From NCBI GenBank assembly GCA_016192645.1, contig JACPTT010000053.1:1-15589 (forward strand): a stretch of 15,589 bases of DNA. The letters run 5' to 3'. A program made the position numbers and the translations under genes. The DNA comes from Candidatus Levyibacteriota bacterium. GTDB lineage: Bacteria > Patescibacteriota > Microgenomatia > Levybacterales > UBA12049. A model generated the notes under the pieces. It saw nothing but the letters and a program-made list of their open reading frames with translations, did no database searches and was not told the DNA's origin. Positions 1-6,478 of this stretch are shown piece after piece; position 1 is the first letter of the stretch, and each line of letters starts with the position of its first letter.

Positions 1-318
1 TATTCCCGCATAAAAAATCCAGCGCACTAAGTATAAAGCGGAAACCGTAAAATCCGGCAAAGTTAAAAATCTGAGGTTAACAATAAGCGAAATGAGTCCT
101 ACTCCGGCAAAGATAAAAATTGGCTTAAGAAAAACCGCAGAAATCCGCTCTTTTTTCCTCTGTATCAGGCGGTGAGCCAACCAAGTCAGCATTAATAATC
201 CAACAGCCGTATCGTAAGTAGTGATTGCAATTCCATTCTCAAATTGAATTCGGCCTAAATCTCCTAGCGCCAATGTAACAAGGGTATAAACAAAAATGAT
301 TTTTAATGCGATTTCCAT
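1..318 (-). CDS. O-antigen ligase/polymerase-like membrane protein, N-terminal part
   Basis: The reading frame is open from an ATG at 318 to the window edge, giving 106 residues that begin MEIALKIIFVYTL. I translated it by hand. It is very hydrophobic, with about three membrane segments separated by a basic loop (HRLIQRKKER), and ends in LYLVRWIFYAGI. This pattern resembles the N-terminal part of O-antigen ligase (WaaL/Wzy-like) proteins, which have 10-12 membrane segments and join or polymerise lipid-linked glycans outside the membrane. The start overlaps the end of the upstream GT2 gene by 16 nt, so it belongs to the glycan operon and is probably translationally coupled. The catalytic large periplasmic loop lies outside the window, so the family call rests on topology, context and the short conserved stretch. 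Another multi-membrane glycan protein is possible. Confidence 0.6.
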   Translation of the reverse strand, partial: MEIALKIIFVYTLVTLALGDLGRIQFENGIAITTYDTAVGLLMLTWLAHRLIQRKKERISAVFLKPIFIFAGVGLISLIVNLRFLTLPDFTVSALYLVRWIFYAGI

Positions 319-1055
319 AGCAGCCAAAGTTTTCCGCGAACTAAAAAGGAGTGAAAACTCATGAGTATTGCAAAAATAAAACCGGGCAGACCGTCACGAA
401 AACCCAATTTAATGAAATAGTTATAAATAAATTTTGCTTTTGGATATAAAATAATATCAAACCAGCGAACTTTTATTCCATTTTTATAAAGCTGTTTTGC
501 CGAAAGTGATGTATAAAAATTTATCTCTTGCAAAAATTCGGCGATTGTTTGGTGCGGATAATGAACCAATGGATTTTTAAGCTCTCCAACTCTCCCTTTT
601 ATTTTCCATTTCTCATGAACCGTCCCTTCCCATTCTCCCGCATCTTTTCTTGCTAAGCGTAAAAGTTTTATGCTTCCTGTCTCTCCATGCTTTAATTCTT
701 TCCCCCACATAAAATCTCTCCTTCTGATAAAAAAGCCGTTTAACTCTTTACCACGATCGTGGACAGTAGTTAAATGAATAATTTCTTCTTTAAGACCGCT
801 GGCCGCTCTCTCATCTGCATCAACGAACAAAACCCATTCTCCTTTTGCTTTACTTAAAGCAAAATTTCTCTGCTTTGAAAAGTCTTTATCGAGAGAATGA
901 ACAAAGACCGAAGCGCCCATTTTTTGGGCAATCTCCGAAGTTCTATCTTCCGAATTATCATCAACTACGATAATTTCATCACACCACGCCAAAGACTCCA
1001 GACAATCGACAATATTTTTTTCCTCGTTTTTTGTTAAAACTACAGCGCTTATCAT
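303..1055 (-). CDS. Family 2 glycosyltransferase, WaaE/KdtX-like
   Basis: A 250-residue GT-A fold glycosyltransferase. The protein opens with the typical first strand MISAVVLTKNEEKN, followed by the nucleotide-binding EIIVVDDNSEDRT (about residues 27-39) and the metal-binding DXD-type motif FVDADER at 77-83. The C-terminal part (WFDIILYPKAKF, then a hydrophobic segment) matches the beta-1,4-glucosyltransferase-like branch that includes WaaE. It should transfer a sugar from a nucleotide donor to a lipid-linked glycan at the inner face of the membrane. A longer frame reaches 1151, but its extra 32 residues lie inside the flippase gene and precede the conserved first strand, so I chose ATG 1055. 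That start lies 1 nt after the flippase stop. Donor and acceptor cannot be told from sequence. Confidence 0.85.
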   Translation of the reverse strand: MISAVVLTKNEEKNIVDCLESLAWCDEIIVVDDNSEDRTSEIAQKMGASVFVHSLDKDFSKQRNFALSKAKGEWVLFVDADERAASGLKEEIIHLTTVHDRGKELNGFFIRRRDFMWGKELKHGETGSIKLLRLARKDAGEWEGTVHEKWKIKGRVGELKNPLVHYPHQTIAEFLQEINFYTSLSAKQLYKNGIKVRWFDIILYPKAKFIYNYFIKLGFRDGLPGFIFAILMSFHSFLVRGKLWLLWKSH

Positions 1056-1056
1056 A

Positions 1057-2247
1057 TTACTTTTTGAGAATCCGCATGGCAAAATATAATGAAACAAAAA
1101 GACCCAAAAGAGAACCAATAATTGCCGCAATTCCCGCCCCAACCATTCCAAACATAAGAACCAGTGGTACCACGGTTACTGCCAGACCCGCCATATTTGC
1201 AAAAGTCACAAGCGTTACAAACTCTTGTTTTTGAATAGCTAAAAAAAGTGTTGAGACAGAACCGGAAATCGCTCGGATCACCCCAAAAATAGCTAAGACT
1301 TGCAAAACGCTTGTTGCGCTGACTTGGCGCGAAAAAACAATCAATAAAACACCAAGCGGAATAACCAACCCACATATCCCAAACATCATCTTGAAAAATG
1401 CACCCTGCAGTCTTTTTTTATCATTTGAAATTTTTGTAAGAACAGGAAAAGTAACTTTTTGGGCAACAACAGCTATCTCGGTAATTGGAAGTTCTGAAAG
1501 CTTATATGCCATCTGGTACAATCCTAAAGAAGAAGTATTTAGCAGTTTTCCAACGCTCATATCGTCAAGGTTTCGAAACAAATAGTCAAAAATTCCCGCA
1601 AATGTCACCCATTTCCCCCGACCAACAACCCTTTGAACGCGCGCTTTTTCAAAAACAAACCGGGGCCTGGGCTTAACAAGCAGAAACGATAAAATAACCT
1701 CAAGTATTGCTCCCGTGATGAGCCCCCAAACCAAACCTATCGGTTCTCGGAGTAAAAAAACCAAAATTATCGCAGTTGCGGCATCGACAAAAAATATTAA
1801 AAGGCGAAACCAAAATTCTTTTTGAAACTCAAGCTCTTTCTGAAATTTAATAATTGCGGGATTGATAAAGCCGCGAATAAAAGGAACTGCACCCATAAGA
1901 ACAAGAAGCGAATAAGACTCGGCTGAATTAAAAAAGGAGGCAATAAAAGGAGCCAGCAAAATAATTACTATCGCAATTAGAATTCCTCGAATAATCGAAA
2001 CTATCCAAGCAGTATGAATATACTCGTCAATCTTTTTCTTTTCCTGGATGAGAAAAACATTGATTCCGGTTTCGGTTAATATCTCGACAAACACTAAAAC
2101 AAAAGCGGCGATGCCAAAAACTCCAAATTGAGCAGGCGTTAAAATCCGAGCAAGTATTGCAATTCTTAAGAAAGCGATCAAACGAGTACTTAGTCGAAGC
2201 GCTCCTGCCCATGAAAGTCCTTTTATGGTAGTGCTAAAATAGCCCAT
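1057..2247 (-). CDS. Wzx-like polysaccharide flippase (MOP/PST family)
   Basis: A 396-residue polytopic membrane protein with roughly ten to twelve hydrophobic segments. Its N-terminus (LSWAGALRLSTRLIAFLRIAILARILTP, shown here in two halves: a GLSWAG-type start and an RxxILARxLTPxxFG motif) is characteristic of polysaccharide exporters of the MOP superfamily. It should flip lipid-linked glycan repeat units across the cytoplasmic membrane. Position agrees: it lies between two glycosyltransferases, its ATG overlaps the upstream GT2 stop as TAATG, and the next gene starts 1 nt after its stop. It is somewhat short for the family (about 420-480). Around residues 305-312 (VFSRQVSATSVLQ) it seems to lack about ten residues that relatives usually carry between the membrane segment and the VLQVLAIFGVIRA stretch; that comparison is from memory. 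Confidence 0.85.
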   Translation of the reverse strand: MGYFSTTIKGLSWAGALRLSTRLIAFLRIAILARILTPAQFGVFGIAAFVLVFVEILTETGINVFLIQEKKKIDEYIHTAWIVSIIRGILIAIVIILLAPFIASFFNSAESYSLLVLMGAVPFIRGFINPAIIKFQKELEFQKEFWFRLLIFFVDAATAIILVFLLREPIGLVWGLITGAILEVILSFLLVKPRPRFVFEKARVQRVVGRGKWVTFAGIFDYLFRNLDDMSVGKLLNTSSLGLYQMAYKLSELPITEIAVVAQKVTFPVLTKISNDKKRLQGAFFKMMFGICGLVIPLGVLLIVFSRQVSATSVLQVLAIFGVIRAISGSVSTLFLAIQKQEFVTLVTFANMAGLAVTVVPLVLMFGMVGAGIAAIIGSLLGLFVSLYFAMRILKK

Positions 2248-3176
2248 TATTTTTTAGATAAACCCTTCAAAAATCCCAGCATAACGGCGAAATCAGATGT
2301 AAATTGTAAAATGGGTAAAATGAATATCGCCTTGTGATTCCTAACATATCTGAAATTTTTTCCAACCGACCAAAGCAGATACAAAAATAGTATAAGGTAT
2401 ATTGTATAAAGTATAAAGAGCGACTTCGAAGCAAGAAAAATAACTAGTAAGCCACCGCCAATTAAATATCGGAGGAACAAAAACGGCGTCTGCGGACGAA
2501 TATAAAGGGCTTTACCATCACCTTCTGCATAGCGATAGAATTGCAGGGCGGCTTCTTTTAGATTTTTCCGTTGCCTCCAATAAACAATTGCATCTTTTCT
2601 TATTTTGAATTTGAAACCGGCTTTTTTTAATTTTTTGGCAAAAACTAAATCTTCGCAAGTATCTAAATTTTCCGGATAGCCCCCGACTTTCTGCCAAGCA
2701 ATCTTCTTAAAAGCTATTGATCTTGAAGAAGGCAAAAAATTCTTTGGATCCAAACGATCCGGCATCACACAGGTGTAGGCGGCTAAACATTTTTCGAAAA
2801 TGTTATTTGTAATTGGTTTATAATAACCGGCCACAACATCAATTTTTGGATCCTTAAACGGCTCGGTTATATTTTTAAGCCAATTTTTATCTAAGCTGCA
2901 CCCAACGTCGCAGCAGACAATAATATCTCCCTTGGCGTTTTTTATCGCCTCATTCCTCCCTCTTGCCCGATTCGCCCTCTTCACTATAATAATACGTATC
3001 ATTATAGTGGGATGGGTTTTTTGGAAGGATTTTATTTTCTTAACCGTCAAGTCGCGCGATCCAGCATCAACAACTATTAGCTCTTTCGGCTGTTTCGTTT
3101 GCTTCAAAAGGGAATCCAAGAAAGCATCAATTGCTTCCTCTTCTTCTAAAACGGTTGTAATGAACGAAATTTTCAT
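2247..3176 (-). CDS. Family 2 glycosyltransferase with C-terminal membrane segments
   Basis: A 309-residue GT2 enzyme. The GT-A core begins MKISFITTVLEEEEAI and continues with ELIVVDAGSRDLT at about 32-44. The metal-binding region reads CCDVGCSLDKNWL near 88-100, an arrangement seen in GT2 members with D-x-G-C in place of DXD. A W-R-Q-R stretch near residue 200 fits the usual acceptor-side motif. After about residue 230 there are two or three hydrophobic segments, so the enzyme is probably anchored in the cytoplasmic membrane. Start at ATG 3176, 50 nt after the GT4 stop; I see no clear Shine-Dalgarno sequence. The stop overlaps the flippase start by 1 nt. It likely adds one sugar to the lipid-linked glycan made by this operon; specificity is unknown. 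Confidence 0.85.
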   Translation of the reverse strand: MKISFITTVLEEEEAIDAFLDSLLKQTKQPKELIVVDAGSRDLTVKKIKSFQKTHPTIMIRIIIVKRANRARGRNEAIKNAKGDIIVCCDVGCSLDKNWLKNITEPFKDPKIDVVAGYYKPITNNIFEKCLAAYTCVMPDRLDPKNFLPSSRSIAFKKIAWQKVGGYPENLDTCEDLVFAKKLKKAGFKFKIRKDAIVYWRQRKNLKEAALQFYRYAEGDGKALYIRPQTPFLFLRYLIGGGLLVIFLASKSLFILYTIYLILFLYLLWSVGKNFRYVRNHKAIFILPILQFTSDFAVMLGFLKGLSKK

Positions 3177-3226
3177 CGCAAAATCAGTTTAATCTGAACT
3201 TCTTTTGATCTTTCGAAACATCATAG

Positions 3227-4288
3227 TCAATTCATTTTCCAGAGCTTCAGATACAAACTTACAACATTATCCCATCTTTGTGCTTTAACCCAGTTATATC
3301 CTTCCTCAACTAGCACGTTATATTTATCTTTATTGTACTTGTGATAAATAATTTTTCTTGCAATTCTTATTGCTGAATTTTCAATCACTATCCACCTTGC
3401 AAAAGGAGCCATTTTTAGATAATCTTCCTTCAAAGGATTATTATACGCGGCAAAAACCGGGCGCTTAAAAAGCATTGCCTGAAGAATAGACAGATACGAC
3501 GAGCTAAAAATGAGGTCCGACCTCGAAAGATATGTTTTTAAATTTGGAACAAATCCGTGAACCCTCCCCTCTCCTTCTGCTAATTTCCGTAATGACCCAT
3601 CTCCGCAAACTTCAAACTCAAAATCAACTTCCTTTTTCCTTAGTATTTTCAGCGCCTCAAGATAAATTAATAAACCGGTATCGTTTTCTAATCTACCAAT
3701 GAATAAAATTTTTAATTTTGAATTGTATTTTTGAATTTTGAATTCTGCCGCCTTTGGCGAGCCTCGCCTCTGGCGGGAATTTTGAATTATTTCTATTCCG
3801 CCGTATGTTACGTAATTCGGTTTCGTCCCGTACCACTTCTTAATGTAGTCTCCTACGCAAATATTCCCTTTTGACAGCTTTTCGCTTAGTTTCCGAACTA
3901 GAAATGCCTTTTTTGAAGGCGGGAACTGCGCTTCATATCCATGGAAAGTTGTGTAGGCTGGCTTTTTTGGGAATAGGAACCGAAATGGCAGATGCCAAAA
4001 AAACACATCATGATAATGCACTACGTCTGCTTTTACAATCAGATATTGATGAATAAACAACCACCGCCAAATCCGAAACTTTTTAAGCCATTCACTTTTG
4101 CCAACCGGAATTCTGTAAATTACAACGCTATTGATAATTTCTTTTCCCTTCAAGTTCTCTTGATGCTGTTCGGTAAGAACAATAACTTTATGCCCTCGCT
4201 GAACTAATTGCCGGCTTACTTCCATAACATGCTTCTCAACGCCACCAATATGGGGATAAAAGAGGCGGGTTAAAAAAAGAATAGTCAT
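3227..4288 (-). CDS. Family 4 glycosyltransferase (GT-B fold), with in-frame repeat insertion
   Basis: A 353-residue GT-B glycosyltransferase. The N-terminal domain starts MTILFLTRLFYPHIGGVEKHV, with the glycine-rich loop of the family, and includes HYHDVF and FHGYEAQF. The C-terminal domain starts LKILFIGRLENDTG at about 192-205. The usual E-x7-E motif is degraded: at the expected site the protein reads SSSYLSILQAMLFKRPVFA, with Ser262 and Gln270 where glutamates are expected, so activity or donor choice may be altered. Residues 167-192, at the domain junction, are encoded by a repeat-rich insertion (3714-3790). The open frame extends upstream to 4357 through the tRNA gene; ATG 4288 is the only start matching the family N-terminus. 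It lies 19 nt after the tRNA CCA end and no Shine-Dalgarno sequence is visible. Confidence 0.85.
   Translation of the reverse strand: MTILFLTRLFYPHIGGVEKHVMEVSRQLVQRGHKVIVLTEQHQENLKGKEIINSVVIYRIPVGKSEWLKKFRIWRWLFIHQYLIVKADVVHYHDVFFWHLPFRFLFPKKPAYTTFHGYEAQFPPSKKAFLVRKLSEKLSKGNICVGDYIKKWYGTKPNYVTYGGIEIIQNSRQRRGSPKAAEFKIQKYNSKLKILFIGRLENDTGLLIYLEALKILRKKEVDFEFEVCGDGSLRKLAEGEGRVHGFVPNLKTYLSRSDLIFSSSYLSILQAMLFKRPVFAAYNNPLKEDYLKMAPFARWIVIENSAIRIARKIIYHKYNKDKYNVLVEEGYNWVKAQRWDNVVSLYLKLWKMN
3714..3790. repeat. AATTTTG heptamers around a GC-rich palindrome, inside the GT4 gene
   Basis: Imperfect copies of the heptamer AATTTTG flank a 29-nt dyad element at 3748-3776. In the element CCGCC (3748-3752) pairs with GGCGG (3772-3776), and GGCGA (3756-3760) pairs with TCGCC (3764-3768) around the loop GCC. 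The 13-mer GGCGAGCCTCGCC (3756-3768) recurs at 14234-14246 behind ftsZ. The left and right borders carry similar octamers (GAATTCTG and GAATTTTG). The segment is read in frame as about 26 residues rich in Arg, Lys, Gln and Asn at the GT4 interdomain linker. Confidence 0.75.
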
Positions 4289-4307
4289 ATGCGGACCAAG
4301 CTGAGCT

Positions 4308-4382
4308 TGGTGGACTCGAGAGGATTTGAACCTCTGACTTTTGCAATGTGAATGCAACGCTCTACCGCTGAGCTACGAGTCC
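4308..4382 (-). tRNA. tRNA-Val (anticodon CAC), CCA encoded
   Basis: A complete cloverleaf of 75 nt folds from 4382 down to 4308. The acceptor stem GGACTCG pairs with CGAGTCC, the D-stem GCTC with GAGC, the anticodon stem TTGCA with TGCAA around the loop TTCACAT, and the T-stem AGAGG with CCTCT around TTCAAAT. The anticodon CAC reads the valine codon GUG. The discriminator is A and the CCA end is encoded (4310-4308). It is the first gene of the glycan operon. The CCA overlaps a small dyad (ACCAAGC/GCTTGGT, 4295-4311) just before the GT4 start, without a U-tract, so transcription probably continues into the operon. Confidence 0.96.
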
Positions 4383-4400
4383 AAGCTAAATCCAGCATTT

Positions 4401-4430
4401 ATCTTAACATAAGTCTCATTGACAAAGCAA
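4401..4430 (-). promoter_or_regulatory. Promoter for tRNA-Val and the glycan operon
   Basis: On the minus strand a -10 box TAAGAT (4401-4406) is preceded by TGT, giving an extended -10. A -35-like TTGCTT (4425-4430) stands 18 nt away. The predicted start near 4394 gives a 12-nt leader before the mature tRNA 5' end. No other convincing promoter lies between the tRNA and the GT4 gene. Confidence 0.6.
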
Positions 4431-4447
4431 AGCAAATCTCAGAGAAT
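4419..4447 (+). promoter_or_regulatory. lepB promoter, predicted leaderless start
   Basis: A perfect -35 TTGACA (4419-4424), a 17-nt spacer and a weak -10 GAGAAT (4442-4447) precede the lepB ATG at 4454 by only 6 nt, which puts the expected transcription start on the ATG itself. It overlaps the divergent tRNA promoter. Confidence 0.55.
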
Positions 4448-4453
4448 ATATAT

Positions 4454-5014
4454 ATGTTGTTCCTTCGAAATATCTACCTCTTTCTCGTCGATACCGTTCA
4501 AACCTTTCTTATTGCCGCCTCTGTTTTTTTGGTAATATATATCTTTTTATTTCGTCCCTTTCAAGTCAATGGTCAATCAATGTATCCAACTTTTATCGAT
4601 AAAGAGTATGTTTTAACAAATCTATTTATTCTCAAGTTTGAAAAGCCAAAGAGGGGCGATGTGATTGTTTTTAAGGCGCCAAATAATAAGGAGAAAGATT
4701 ATATAAAAAGGGTCATTGGCATACCCGGAGATACTATATCGCTTAACGATAATAATGTGTATCTTAACAATCGAAAATTAGATGAAAGCGCATACTTAAA
4801 AGACGAGGTAAAAACTTACGCGGGTAGTTTCTTAACCATAGGAGGAGAAATTACTGTGTCACAGAACCAATACTTTGTTTTGGGCGACAACCGGAGCGCT
4901 AGTTCAGACTCCCGGGAATGGGGCTTTGTAAAAGAAAGTGAAATAATCGGCAAGTCATTCGTTGTTTATTGGCCTCCAAATAGTCTAAAGGTAGTAAAAA
5001 ATCCCTACTACTAG
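4454..5014 (+). CDS. lepB: Signal peptidase I
   Basis: A 186-residue type I signal peptidase, which removes signal peptides from exported proteins on the outer face of the cytoplasmic membrane. One N-terminal membrane anchor spans about residues 8-33. The nucleophile sits in QSMYPT (Ser42) and the general base in YIKRVIGIPGD (Lys85), followed by the conserved FVLGDNRSASSDSR box near residues 145-160. The length suits the short single-anchor type found in Gram-positive and CPR bacteria. The open frame extends upstream to 4352, but those 34 residues overlap the tRNA-Val gene and its promoter, so ATG 4454 is chosen, which also lies 6 nt after a -10-like box. It is the only housekeeping gene here on the plus strand and converges on parB with a 4-nt overlap. 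Confidence 0.93.
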   Translation: MLFLRNIYLFLVDTVQTFLIAASVFLVIYIFLFRPFQVNGQSMYPTFIDKEYVLTNLFILKFEKPKRGDVIVFKAPNNKEKDYIKRVIGIPGDTISLNDNNVYLNNRKLDESAYLKDEVKTYAGSFLTIGGEITVSQNQYFVLGDNRSASSDSREWGFVKESEIIGKSFVVYWPPNSLKVVKNPYY

Positions 5015-5835
5015 CTCTTTTGGGTAAGAATTTTATGCAGCTCTTTTAGTCTGGGGGTCGTTGTTTCCGGCTCTCCTCTGATTGCAAAAACCATTCTGGC
5101 TAGACTTCGGGACTGAAAGATTGTAACCCCGCTTAAAGCTAATTTTTTTTCGATATCGCTTGCCATCTCGTCAAGTTCGGGCGCCCAGAGTCTTTCTCCT
5201 TTTAGGCGGGGTTCTTTCTTCAGAACTTCGCCTTTGACTTTACGCGCCATTTCTTCTGTTTGACGAACAGTGCTGTTCTCCCGCAAAATCTTCTTAAACA
5301 AATCAAGCATTAGTTTTGAATCGCCTAAGCTAATCAGCGGTCTAACATGTCCTTCGGAAATTACACCGGCAACCAGCGCATCTTTGATGGCATCGGGTAG
5401 TGACAAAAGTCTAATGGTATTTGAAACCGCCGGAGCACTTTTTCCCACCCTTCTTGCCGTCTCATTCGTGCTTAATCCAAATTCATCAATAAGCCTCTTA
5501 TAGGCAAGCGCGCGCTCAATCGGATTTAAATCTTCTCTTTGAACATTTTCAACAATCGACATTTCAAGCATTCCCTGAGGAGTTGTTTCTTTTAAGACAA
5601 CGGGCACCTTGCTAAATCCTAAAATTCTTGCGGCGCGCCAGCGCCTCTCTCCTGCGATTATCTGGTACCCGGCCGGAGTTTTTGCAATAACCAGCGGCTC
5701 AAGTATTCCCTGCTCTCGTATTGAATCGACAAGCTCGGTTAAAGATTCCGGAGTGATAATGCCCCGCGGCTGTAGTGGATTTGACTGAAGAAGATTAGTA
5801 TCTAGTTCAAAGATTCTCTCCTCTTGGTTATCCAT
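5011..5835 (-). CDS. parB: Chromosome-partitioning protein ParB (CTPase)
   Basis: A 274-residue ParB/Spo0J protein that binds parS sites, spreads along DNA as a CTP-dependent clamp and supports chromosome segregation with ParA. The N-terminal CTPase domain holds GERRWRA (62-68) and ENVQREDLNPIE (96-107), both nucleotide-contacting motifs. A helix-turn-helix region follows (about 119-146), then a linker and a short C-terminal dimerisation domain. Length is close to B. subtilis Spo0J (282). Its ATG overlaps the rpmA stop by 8 nt, so it is probably translated from the rpmA transcript. No parA and no parS-like palindrome is seen in this window. The stop codon TAG shares the palindrome CTAG with the lepB stop on the other strand. 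Confidence 0.95.
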   Translation of the reverse strand: MDNQEERIFELDTNLLQSNPLQPRGIITPESLTELVDSIREQGILEPLVIAKTPAGYQIIAGERRWRAARILGFSKVPVVLKETTPQGMLEMSIVENVQREDLNPIERALAYKRLIDEFGLSTNETARRVGKSAPAVSNTIRLLSLPDAIKDALVAGVISEGHVRPLISLGDSKLMLDLFKKILRENSTVRQTEEMARKVKGEVLKKEPRLKGERLWAPELDEMASDIEKKLALSGVTIFQSRSLARMVFAIRGEPETTTPRLKELHKILTQKS

Positions 5836-6076
5836 AGATTTCGATGATTTTCTTACCCTGCAGGATCTTAAAATTTACGATCCCTTCTTTTACGGCAAAT
5901 AGCGTAAAATCCTTGCCCATCGAAACGCCCGATCCCGGAAAAAATTTCGTACCTTTTTGCCGCACAATAATATTGCCGGGTCTGGCTTTTTGCCCGCCAT
6001 AAAGTTTCACTCCCAAACGTTTTGATATAGAATCTCTATTACCCGCAACTGCGCCTTGCGCTTTTGTATGTGCCAT
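5828..6076 (-). CDS. rpmA: 50S ribosomal protein L27 (bL27)
   Basis: An 82-residue bL27, whose N-terminal tail reaches toward the peptidyl-transferase centre of the large ribosomal subunit. The core RDSISKRLGVKLYGGQ and NIIVRQKGTKFFPG matches the family. The tail reads MAHTKAQGAVAGN in place of the common MAHKKxGGS, a variation I associate with CPR ribosomes. There is no Firmicute-type cleavable N-terminal extension. It has its own strong promoter (6107-6135) and, unusually for this window, a leader of about 24 nt with a weak purine-rich stretch (AGAAGAG) before the ATG. parB overlaps its 3' end by 8 nt. Confidence 0.97.
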   Translation of the reverse strand: MAHTKAQGAVAGNRDSISKRLGVKLYGGQKARPGNIIVRQKGTKFFPGSGVSMGKDFTLFAVKEGIVNFKILQGKKIIEIYG

Positions 6077-6106
6077 AATCGTTCTCTTCTTGTGAAAAGT
6101 TGAATA

Positions 6107-6135
6107 ATTGTAGCTTAATTTTTCACGAAGGTCAA
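6107..6135 (-). promoter_or_regulatory. rpmA-parB promoter
   Basis: Minus-strand -35 TTGACC (6130-6135), 17-nt spacer and -10 TACAAT (6107-6112). The predicted start is near 6100, leaving a leader of about 24 nt before the rpmA ATG. The 15-mer covering the -10 region (6104-6118) is identical to that of the ileS promoter. Confidence 0.8.
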
Positions 6136-6144
6136 GGCATCAAA

Positions 6145-6456
6145 CTAGATCAATTTTTCAATCTGAATTCGTGTTAAGGAGGGCCGAAAACCCATAGCGC
6201 GGCGATATTTTGCTTTTGCTTTAAACTTGGCAACTCGAATCTTTTTGCCTTTTAGATGATTTATAATCTTCCCTTTAACTTTTACATTTGAGACAAGAGG
6301 AGTCCCTATTTTTATTTGACCGTCGTGAACAAAAAGAAGCACTTCTGAAAAAAGAATCTCTTTGTCTTTGTCGGCAGATAACTTATCAACCTCAATTGTA
6401 TCTCCTTCGCAAACTCGGTACTGTTTTCCGCCTGATCTAATCACTGCGTATTTCAC
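6145..6456 (-). CDS. rplU: 50S ribosomal protein L21 (bL21)
   Basis: A 103-residue bL21, the same length as the E. coli protein, binding 23S rRNA in the large subunit. It begins MKYAVIRSGGKQYRV, the hallmark of the family, and ends with the basic KFKAKAKYRRAMGFRPSLTRIQI. The start codon is GTG at 6456. It lies 7 nt after an extended -10 box and has no Shine-Dalgarno sequence, so the mRNA is predicted to be leaderless. The gene follows rodA by 22 nt and precedes rpmA by 68 nt; L21 and L27 are commonly neighbours in bacteria. Confidence 0.97.
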   Translation of the reverse strand: MKYAVIRSGGKQYRVCEGDTIEVDKLSADKDKEILFSEVLLFVHDGQIKIGTPLVSNVKVKGKIINHLKGKKIRVAKFKAKAKYRRAMGFRPSLTRIQIEKLI

Positions 6457-6463
6457 AAAGCTT

Positions 6464-6472
6464 AGTATAGCA
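6464..6472 (-). promoter_or_regulatory. rplU extended -10 promoter, leaderless start
   Basis: The minus strand reads TGC followed by TATACT (6464-6469), a near-consensus extended -10. It ends 7 nt before the GTG start of rplU. The -35 position falls in the end of rodA and is weak (TAGAAA). Confidence 0.65.
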
Positions 6473-6478
6473 AATTAT

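Noticed and set aside
1052..1375. Second minus-strand reading frame of 107 codons inside the flippase gene
   Set aside because: Cys/Phe/Ser-rich composition typical of an out-of-frame shadow of a membrane protein gene.
4289..4357. Upstream extension of the GT4 protein
   Set aside because: It runs through the tRNA-Val gene and adds no conserved residues.
4352..4453. Upstream extension of LepB
   Set aside because: It overlaps the tRNA and both promoters; the family N-terminus begins at the chosen ATG.
5011..5835. parS site near parB
   Set aside because: No sequence close to the TGTTTCACGTGAAACA consensus was found by eye in the window; TTTCGAAA at 3211-3218 is too short to count.
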